A DNA stretch of 64,000 nucleotides from contig NZ_LN869529.1 in assembly GCF_001244995.1 (NCBI RefSeq), positions 1,033,264 to 1,097,263 on the forward strand. Reading direction: 5' to 3'. Position 1 is the first letter of the stretch. The number at the start of each line of letters is the position of its first letter. This DNA is from Intestinimonas massiliensis (ex Afouda et al. 2020) (lineage in GTDB: Bacteria; Bacillota; Clostridia; Oscillospirales; Oscillospiraceae). Below, one piece after another: positions 57,660-64,000 of this stretch. The notes below the pieces were generated by a model that made no database searches, had not been told where the DNA came from, and saw nothing but the letters and a program-made list of their open reading frames with translations. Made by a program: the position numbers and the translations under genes.

Positions 57660-60600
57660 TTAGGTCTGTTCCCGCTCAACGTACCGCATCAGCAGGGCGG
57701 CAAACTCGGAGCGGGCCGCCTGGTCCAGGGGCCGCAGGCAGCCGGCGGCGTCCCCCTTGAGCAAGCCCACACCCACGGCCCACCGGACGGCAGGGGCCGC
57801 CCATTCGCTGACCTGCCCCGCGTCCTTGAAGCCGATGAGATTGGTATCCTCCCCAACCGATACGTCCTCACCCTTGTACCGGGCATAGCGGTACAGGATG
57901 GCGGCCAACTGCTCCCGGGTGACCGGGTCGTTCACGCCAAACCGTCCATCGCCGTAACCCTTGGCGATCTCCCGGGCGGCGGCCCAGCTCACCCCTGTAC
58001 CATACCAGGCCCCGGCGGCCATATCCCCAAAGGTGGCCGCTGTGCCGGTGTAGGTCTCGCCGGAGAGGCGGTAGAGCACCGTGGCAGTCATGGAGCGGGT
58101 CATCGGGTCATCTGGCCCGAAGGTGGTCCCGGACGTGCCCTGGAAGAGCCCGGCGCCATAGACATAGCACACCGCGTCGTAGTACCAGGCATCCTCGTCC
58201 ACATCCAGGAAGGGCAGCGTCTCGTCCGGTTCGGGCTCCAACGGCACATCGGGGTTCGGAATGGTCTGCCCGGCGCTGGAGGAGCCGGAGGAGGGACGTT
58301 TGCACACGACATCCGCCCGGTCCCGGATGCGAATCCGCGGGAAGGGGCCGTCCGGAGCATTGAAGGTGTTGTCGTAGGACGCCAGGCCGGTCGCGGTGAT
58401 TTTGCGTCCCACCCGCAGGTTCTGCACGTCCTGGCCCGTGGTGATATAGCCGTCAATGAACACGCGGGCCAGCTCGCCATTCTTATCCCGGACCATAATG
58501 GTCTGTACCAGGCCGTTGGCCTTCTCAAAGCTGGCCACCGTTCCGGAGATGGTCACCAGGCTGCCCAGGACACTGCCGTCGTTGAGCTGTCCGGCCGTGA
58601 TCGTCTTGGGTTCCACATTGCCCTCCCCGACAGCTTTGATGGAGGTCACGGCAATCTGGCGTTCGCCCTGATAGGACGAGGTGGTGCCGGTGATGCGGAC
58701 CCTGTCGCCAACCTTGTAGTCGCCAGCCACGGGGAAAGCGTTGATGCCGGCGGTGTCGTCCTGAACATAGATGCAGTCGAAGAAGGCGGTATCCTTGTCA
58801 TAGCCGGAGGCATTGGAGGTGACCACGCCCTCGATGGTGAACTTGACGCCTTCGGACTCTGCTGCTTGGACATCCGCGATGGGAGTAATGGAAGTGGGAT
58901 TGAGATACTGCACCAAATTCTCACAAATGGTGTAGTTGGCATAATTCTTCTCGGAACCGGAATCCTCGATGGTGGCCTGGACCTCAAAATTGGACATGAA
59001 GGCCGCGCCGGAGACGATGACCATGCCCCGATCCGGCTGCCGCTCACTGGCCATCACCAGCAGGCGGTCGTCATTTTCGGCATAGGCATATTGGGGGGTG
59101 CTATCACCACCCAGCCCGTCTTTGTCCACGTCCACGGAATAGGTGGTGGCGTGGCCGAACACCACCGGACTCACGGTCTCCGGGAGAGTATCAATTGGGT
59201 TGCCGGAGGCGTCCACCGCGTAGATGGAGGCGCCGCCGTAGTGGCTGAAGACCTGGGTATACATCCGGTCGAAGGGGTGGTTTGCATCAAATTCGACGTT
59301 TTCCGTCAGAAGGTTCTCCCAGTTGTAGCTGGAGAAGTAGAGCCTCCATTTGTCCACGCCGTCGGCGGCGCTGCGGACGTCGTCATACGTGGCGTCGTCG
59401 CTGATGCGCAGGCTGGAACCCAGCGCCGCCAGCAGCTCGTTCTGCGTCGCGGCCATGTGCTTGATATCCGGATTGCCCTGGATCACGTCATAGTTCTCAT
59501 AGTTGTCCGACCAACCGGCCATAATCACCATGCCGCCCGCCTCGTGGAAGGCCCTGACGGCGACCAGCTCGGCCGGAGAGTAGGTCCTGGGGTCGCTCTG
59601 TGCATCGGCCAGACGACGGGAGGGGGCGGTAAAGATCAACGCCTTGTATTTTTCGTTGGCGCAGGCGGCGATCAGCTCCTCGCTGGACTTGAGCTCCACC
59701 GTCCGCACACCGTAGCCCGCGGCCAGGTTGCCGAAGTTGCCCATGGAGTCCTTATAATTGCCTGCCACATACTCATTGTAGTGGGAGGCGTCGATGCCGA
59801 TATACACCAGCTTGGCGGAGTCCAGCACGTCCAGCGTCACGTCCATGGCGTATTCATATTCCACACCCTTCTGCTCCATCAGGACCGTCACGGTGATGGT
59901 CATGACCTTGGCAGTCGTCGGGGTATACCGGAACGGGATCTGGAGCGACCCAGAGGCGGGGACCGTGTAGCCGGCGGCGTCCACGCCCAAGGTCTCGCCG
60001 CCGCTGGTGTAGTTCACCGATTTGACGGTGGCGTCCGCGCTCTCGCTGTTGAACAGAGTGGTGGTGATGGTCAGTTCCTCGTCGGTAACGGGGGTGGAGG
60101 TGCCGCACACCACGCTGGAGATGCCCAGCTTCAGGGTCTCGCCCACCCAGACCGGCGCGGTGACCGCCATATCCCCGTCACCCTCGGTGACGCGGATGTA
60201 GTAATAGCTGTATGTGGGGTCCAGGGTGCAGCTCAGCAGGCCGGAGGCCAACTCAGCGGGGTCATCCCAGGCATAGGCCACCCGGCCGGAGTTGACGATG
60301 ACCTCGACCTTGGAGATAGAGTCCGTCCGGTCGGGATCGGAGACCTGAACGCTGAGGTTCAGCTCTTCCGGGATCTCCTCAAGGATGGAGCCCAGCGGCT
60401 GCTCGTTGACCGTGTAGTAGATCTCCAGGTTCTTGTCCTCCGTGGCGTACATCCGGTGGTTGCGGATGGCCTCGTAGATGCCCTGCTCGCTGAAGTCGTC
60501 GGTGAGAATGACGTCTCGCGCGTCATTGGCGTTGCCCCACTTGCCCTTGTGGTTGTCCTGGTTATTGGTGGGGGCCACATGCCAGCCCTTATCCAGCGCC

Positions 60601-63284
60601 ATAGTGTAATACTCATAGCTGGGGTAATAGCCGCCGGCACCGATGGCGCCCTCGCCGTTGCCCACCTCCACCATATACATCCGGCTGTCAATGAGGGCAT
60701 CCCAGTAAGAGAAGTCGGAGAAGGTGCCGAAAGTGGAGCCCGGATGGTTGAACTGGGACAGGGAGTCCACGCCCTCCGGCTGACTCAGCAGGGCGTAATA
60801 GGCCTTCAGGCCCGCGTCGTCGGTTTTGTTGTTCAGGGCCGTGTTGTTCCGGGACACGATACCCTCGGTATTGAAGGTGTTGATGTGGCCGGGGCCGCCG
60901 GACCAAGTCATCTCAAACCCGCCCAGAGCAATCTTGCCGTTGTTCTCGGCGTTGAAGGCGTCGATGGCCGTCTTGTAGGAATTCCAGGTCTCCTGGCTGT
61001 ATGCGGTGGCCAGGCTCATATCATAGAGGGCCCCTTCCGGATTGGCCGCGCCGGACTTGTCAAAATAGTTGGAGTGGTCGGTGAAGGCCACAAAGTCCAC
61101 ATTGGCGCTGTCCGGAAGGTTGGCCACATAGCTCAGGGCGGACTCCAGCGTGCCGGAGCCGTCGGAGTACTGGGTGTGGGAGTGGAGCTGGCCGAAGTAG
61201 AGCCGCTCGGTGGACTGCCCCACCGTGAAGCTCCAGGTCTTTCCGGAGGACTTCCCGTCCGCGCGGGTGACCGTAACCGTGGCGGTATACCGCCCGTCTG
61301 TCAGGTCGGTCTCCGGGATGTAAACCGCCTTGCCGCCGTCCACGGTCATGACCGCCTCATCCAACGCCGTACCGCTGGACTTCAGGGTCAGCACAGCGAC
61401 CGGGGCCTCTCCCCCGTTGCTGAACTCAGCCGAAATAACGGGCCGCTTCTCCGCCCCGGTCTCCGCGCCGGCCGCAGGCGTCACCGCTCCGATGACGGGT
61501 TCATCCTTGACGGCGACGATAGCGGTCCCGGAAATGGCCGTGCCCTTGGTGTCCTGACCGGTCACGGTGATGGTGATGCTCTCGCCGTTGACTGCATCCA
61601 CGGGGATGGTATAGGTGCCGTCCCCGTTGGCGGTGAGCACGGTCTCCCCCGCCTTTACGGTGAGCCCGGCCTCAGACACGCCGAACACCGCGTCCACGGT
61701 GAAGGTAAAGGTATACGACTGGCCCACATAGGCGTCCGGCAGGGTCCCAAACACGACCTGGGGGAGATTGACTACGCCGTCAGTCACCTTCACGCCGTCC
61801 GCCACAGGGTAGAACTGGAACGTATAGATGTCCTTGTCGGTGACGTTGTACATGCTGTAGGTCTTGTAGGCTCCGGCATAGTATTCCAGGTACTGGCTGT
61901 ACTTGCCGTTAAACTTGGCCGTCCGGCTCTCCAGCGTAAAGCCGCCGTTGTACTCCGCCAGCGTCCAGTCGGCATCCTCCGTAGCCTCCTGCTGGTAGAA
62001 AGCGTTGTTGCCGGTGCCGTTGGAACAGAGGTAGCCGTCATGGGCCGTCTTGAAACGGTAGTAGTCTCCGTTCTTCTCTACCGTGAAGACCCGTCCGCCA
62101 TTGGCCGCCGCAGCTTTTCCGTCCGTGAGCTCAGCCGCGGCGCTGGTAATGGAGGGGCTTCCTGTGTTGTCATCCTGCCCGGCCAGCACGCCCTGGGAGG
62201 AGTGGTTATACAGCACCACCTGATCGCCGGCAGCCGGGAGCGCGCCGCCGGGCGTCGGGATGTCTCCAGAAACCTTATAGAACGCCTGCGCAAAAAGGCC
62301 CTCCTTGTCAGCCGCGATGGTTCCATAGGCACTCCAATTGCTCTTTTCCGCATACCACTCCAGGTACATGCCGCGTGCCGCATTTTTAATGTAGTAGCAG
62401 TTCTCCGTCTCTGCCTCAGAGACCTCCCAGGCGGTATTTATATCATCGAGAGGCGTACTGGAGTAGCTTGCTCCCATAGACAGTTTCTTGCCATCAGCGG
62501 TCGCAAAAGTATACGTGCCGTCCGCATTAACGCCCACCGTCCACACATCGGCCGCCGTAAAGCCGGAGAGCGTCCCCTCCGATATCGTCACGTCTGTGCC
62601 CATGTTATAGTACCCGTTGTAGGTCGTGGAAAGCGACTTGCCATTGGCAGGGTTGTAAATCACTACCCTGGCACCATCGGTCAACGGGCCCTCAGGTTCA
62701 GGATCGGGGTCGGGCGTGGGGTCCGGCTCACTGGAGCCTTCGTCCAGCTTATATAGGGTAAAGTCGGAGGGATATCCATCTGGATTGCCGGATACCGTTG
62801 CACTCTTATATGCCCTGAATTTGTTCTCCGATCCCTTATTGCTGGCCAATATCACCGTGTCCTCGCCATGTCCAGCAAACTGGAAGGTCCCTGTTTCAGA
62901 GCAGGTAACGCCCCAGCTATAGGCACCGGATTGGATGCCGTTATTATTTCCTCCCTTCGGAGCAATCGTGACTCCATTGCTGTCCGTCAGGGTCACCACA
63001 GAATCTCCTACCGTGATATCCCAGACCGTATTTGCAGCCGGATTCACCACTTGGTTGTCAGATGATGATGTAATGGCTTGGGCAGATACCCAAGTTCCAT
63101 CCAAAACACCTGGTCCATAATCCGTACCGACTGCCATTACATACTTGCCCGTTACCAATTCCTCCATGGAACTGATTCTTGTGTATGTGCTGTCGCCCGT
63201 TGCCCAAGCCACCGCCGGCAGCATGGTCACGACCATCACCGCAGTCAGCAGCAGTGCCAGCATGCGGCGTCTGAGTCTGTTCAT
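57660..63284 (-). CDS. Giant secreted PHP-hydrolase surface protein with C-terminal SLH domains
   Basis: A 1,874-aa cell-surface protein. The signal peptide (1-28) ends A-V-A-W-A. The first roughly 650 residues contain repeated beta-rich modules (Y-x-F-K-T-A-x-D-G-Y-type lectin or wall-binding repeats) and an Ig-like part. A PHP/CehA-type metallohydrolase domain begins L-H-S-H-T-Q-Y-S-D-G near 698, with F-T-D-H-S-N, N-H-P-G and D-N-H-K-G as further metal ligands. A GIFT/Rossmann-like domain (near 1190-1370) and two OB-fold repeats (near 1480-1640) follow. Three SLH domains (about 1690-1874) bind secondary cell-wall polymer. ATG 63284 has GAGGAGG and the signal peptide; earlier starts were rejected. 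It may hydrolyse phosphoesters or nucleic acids outside the cell (inference). Confidence 0.88.
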   Translation of the reverse strand: MNRLRRRMLALLLTAVMVVTMLPAVAWATGDSTYTRISSMEELVTGKYVMAVGTDYGPGVLDGTWVSAQAITSSSDNQVVNPAANTVWDITVGDSVVTLTDSNGVTIAPKGGNNNGIQSGAYSWGVTCSETGTFQFAGHGEDTVILASNKGSENKFRAYKSATVSGNPDGYPSDFTLYKLDEGSSEPDPTPDPDPEPEGPLTDGARVVIYNPANGKSLSTTYNGYYNMGTDVTISEGTLSGFTAADVWTVGVNADGTYTFATADGKKLSMGASYSSTPLDDINTAWEVSEAETENCYYIKNAARGMYLEWYAEKSNWSAYGTIAADKEGLFAQAFYKVSGDIPTPGGALPAAGDQVVLYNHSSQGVLAGQDDNTGSPSITSAAAELTDGKAAAANGGRVFTVEKNGDYYRFKTAHDGYLCSNGTGNNAFYQQEATEDADWTLAEYNGGFTLESRTAKFNGKYSQYLEYYAGAYKTYSMYNVTDKDIYTFQFYPVADGVKVTDGVVNLPQVVFGTLPDAYVGQSYTFTFTVDAVFGVSEAGLTVKAGETVLTANGDGTYTIPVDAVNGESITITVTGQDTKGTAISGTAIVAVKDEPVIGAVTPAAGAETGAEKRPVISAEFSNGGEAPVAVLTLKSSGTALDEAVMTVDGGKAVYIPETDLTDGRYTATVTVTRADGKSSGKTWSFTVGQSTERLYFGQLHSHTQYSDGSGTLESALSYVANLPDSANVDFVAFTDHSNYFDKSGAANPEGALYDMSLATAYSQETWNSYKTAIDAFNAENNGKIALGGFEMTWSGGPGHINTFNTEGIVSRNNTALNNKTDDAGLKAYYALLSQPEGVDSLSQFNHPGSTFGTFSDFSYWDALIDSRMYMVEVGNGEGAIGAGGYYPSYEYYTMALDKGWHVAPTNNQDNHKGKWGNANDARDVILTDDFSEQGIYEAIRNHRMYATEDKNLEIYYTVNEQPLGSILEEIPEELNLSVQVSDPDRTDSISKVEVIVNSGRVAYAWDDPAELASGLLSCTLDPTYSYYYIRVTEGDGDMAVTAPVWVGETLKLGISSVVCGTSTPVTDEELTITTTLFNSESADATVKSVNYTSGGETLGVDAAGYTVPASGSLQIPFRYTPTTAKVMTITVTVLMEQKGVEYEYAMDVTLDVLDSAKLVYIGIDASHYNEYVAGNYKDSMGNFGNLAAGYGVRTVELKSSEELIAACANEKYKALIFTAPSRRLADAQSDPRTYSPAELVAVRAFHEAGGMVIMAGWSDNYENYDVIQGNPDIKHMAATQNELLAALGSSLRISDDATYDDVRSAADGVDKWRLYFSSYNWENLLTENVEFDANHPFDRMYTQVFSHYGGASIYAVDASGNPIDTLPETVSPVVFGHATTYSVDVDKDGLGGDSTPQYAYAENDDRLLVMASERQPDRGMVIVSGAAFMSNFEVQATIEDSGSEKNYANYTICENLVQYLNPTSITPIADVQAAESEGVKFTIEGVVTSNASGYDKDTAFFDCIYVQDDTAGINAFPVAGDYKVGDRVRITGTTSSYQGERQIAVTSIKAVGEGNVEPKTITAGQLNDGSVLGSLVTISGTVASFEKANGLVQTIMVRDKNGELARVFIDGYITTGQDVQNLRVGRKITATGLASYDNTFNAPDGPFPRIRIRDRADVVCKRPSSGSSSAGQTIPNPDVPLEPEPDETLPFLDVDEDAWYYDAVCYVYGAGLFQGTSGTTFGPDDPMTRSMTATVLYRLSGETYTGTAATFGDMAAGAWYGTGVSWAAAREIAKGYGDGRFGVNDPVTREQLAAILYRYARYKGEDVSVGEDTNLIGFKDAGQVSEWAAPAVRWAVGVGLLKGDAAGCLRPLDQAARSEFAALLMRYVEREQT

Positions 63285-63526
63285 AGTGATCCTCCTCTGA
63301 TTTTTCACAGTGATCCCTTCGGGGGTAATCCCAAAAAGAATATCCGGGGTTCTCACCTGCTCTAGCCCAGTACGCTTTGGCCCATCACTCCTCTGTTCAG
63401 TCAAATCGTCACTCATCTTCTGATCCATCCGTTCCTGTTCCTTTTAAACTGTTTCAAATTCAAGTTTTTATGTGCAGGTTCACCTCCAACTGTTACAATT
63501 TTACGAATTCAAATCCGTATAGATCT

Positions 63527-63590
63527 ATTGTAACGTTAATTCCGGTTACATTCAATGTACTATTGTAAAATTTACACATATTTCTGTAAA
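63527..63590 (-). promoter_or_regulatory. Tandem promoters of the SLH surface-protein gene
   Basis: Two minus-strand promoters: P1 TTTACA (63590-63585)-17 bp-TACAAT (63567-63562), and P2 TTGAAT (63555-63550)-17 bp-TACAAT (63532-63527). TGTAAC (63529-63534) and GTTACA (63545-63550) form an inverted repeat with a 10-bp gap across P2, a likely operator. The leader to the ATG is about 235 nt. Confidence 0.7.
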
Positions 63591-63728
63591 TTGCCGGTCA
63601 AGTTTTCGGCAAATCGATCGCCTTCAGCCGTCTGCACATCGACCCTCGGCCTGTCTTTCCCCGTCCATGGTCACTTTCCCTTGAAAACAGCCGTTTTTAG
63701 AGGTAGATTGAAACAGGGTGGTGGCCAT

Positions 63729-63921
63729 ATGAAGCGGCGCTCATTGTTCTTGGCATCCTGCTGCTCCTTCCATTTCTCTTTATTTTTCTGGCCTATGGCT
63801 CCTTCCGTTACCGCTACTGTGATTTTCCCGTAGACGGCGTGCAGGCGGATATCGATCAAAAGCGCGCTGAGCTCTCCCACTTCTTTTTCCGGCCCCCTTC
63901 TGGAGAAACGTGTAGAGAGGA
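63729..63921 (+). pseudogene. Frameshifted remnant of a membrane-anchored protein
   Basis: ATG 63729 lies at a proper distance from AGGGTGG, but its frame stops after about 34 codons. One frame over, from 63731, the sequence encodes a convincing TM helix (L-I-V-L-G-I-L-L-L-L-P-F-L-F-I-F-L-A-Y) followed by F-R-Y-R-Y and a polar stretch up to the terminator. One missing base just after the ATG would join them. I infer a degenerate 5' fragment of a lost gene. Confidence 0.35.
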
Positions 63922-63966
63922 AAAAAGCCGTGCCGTGGATGAAATCCATCCACGGCACGGCTTTTT
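63922..63966. terminator. Bidirectional terminator at the right edge
   Basis: A 20-bp perfect stem AAAAAGCCGTGCCGTGGATG (63922-63941) and its complement (63947-63966) with T-runs on both strands. Confidence 0.92.
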
Positions 63967-63979
63967 GCTCTCAGAATTA

Positions 63980-64000
63980 TCAGCGGACCGCCTTAACGGC
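63980..64000 (-). CDS. Last codons of a minus-strand gene entering from the right edge
   Basis: Read on the minus strand, GCC GTT AAG GCG GTC CGC TGA ends a frame with A-V-K-A-V-R, 14 nt before the terminator stem. It is too short to identify. Confidence 0.35.
   Translation of the reverse strand, partial: AVKAVR

Noticed and set aside
57570-62756. A 1,728-codon open frame on the plus strand opposite the SLH protein gene
   Set aside because: It has no RBS, no recognisable domain and a composition typical of the reverse strand of GC-rich codons. The minus-strand gene has a signal peptide, PHP and SLH domains.
1-64000. CRISPR array, rRNA operon, SRP RNA, prophage or insertion sequence
   Set aside because: No regularly spaced repeats, rRNA signatures, phage structural genes or DDE transposases were recognised anywhere in the window.

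Overview
The window comes from a low-to-mid GC-rich Firmicute, most likely a gut Oscillospiraceae (Flavonifractor/Lawsonibacter-like). This is inferred from Gram-positive style operons (ylxM-ffh-rpsP-khpA-rimM-trmD), sigma-A type promoters with AGGAGG ribosome binding sites, lipoprotein-anchored ABC importers, an SLH surface protein, GTP-type PEP carboxykinase and a mucin/milk-glycan phosphorylase pathway. No taxonomic marker was searched, so the family is an inference.

Region 1 (1-9,260) is the right-hand end of an integrated mobile element that continues off the left edge. It holds a structured, nearly ORF-free leader with a boxA-like motif, a small DUF6870-type gene, and a consensus promoter driving three tandem large serine recombinases. 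A one-domain resolvase-like partner follows, overlapping the last recombinase by 4 nt, and its catalytic Ser is replaced by Ala. After a terminator the element abuts the decapitated remains of two further large serine recombinases, fused in frame, and a second one-domain partner that also carries Ser->Ala. Both truncated recombinases begin at the same codon, the Asp of the V-K-D-[LM]-S-R-x-x-R catalytic-domain motif. This suggests that elements of this kind integrate into, and kill, the recombinase genes of resident elements. This is the most interesting candidate system in the window.

Region 2 (9,260-36,060) is mostly core genome: tRNA-Pro(CGG); lgt with two M16-peptidase paralogues (ymfF/ymfH type); a 2,391-aa cyclic beta-1,2-glucan synthase-like protein; the SRP/ribosome maturation operon; a 3D/G5 cell-wall protein; degV; an MBOAT/DHHW/GNAT surface O-acylation operon; rsmA; pckG; and a transglutaminase-like protein. 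At 33.9-43.1 kb lies a galacto-N-biose/lacto-N-biose utilisation locus: NahK-type kinase and GalE on the minus strand, an AraC regulator, then a sugar ABC importer, a tiny membrane protein and a GH112 phosphorylase on the plus strand. A repeated ACGCAAG motif in both AraC-flanking promoters looks like the regulator's operator.

Region 3 (43.1-64 kb): a compact, mutually overlapping cobalamin nucleotide-loop operon (TIM-barrel protein, cobT, cobU, cobS, short cobU-like gene, cobC). Upstream is a 26-aa cysteine-rich peptide gene with a consensus promoter, a WalR-like tandem box and three consecutive hairpins. Next come a lipoprotein, a membrane-anchored XRE regulator with a large extracytoplasmic part, a family-5 (dipeptide/nickel type) ABC importer operon, a YibE/F-like membrane protein, and a giant (1,874 aa) secreted PHP-hydrolase/SLH protein. 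The right edge holds a degenerate membrane-protein remnant, a strong terminator and the last codons of a minus-strand gene.
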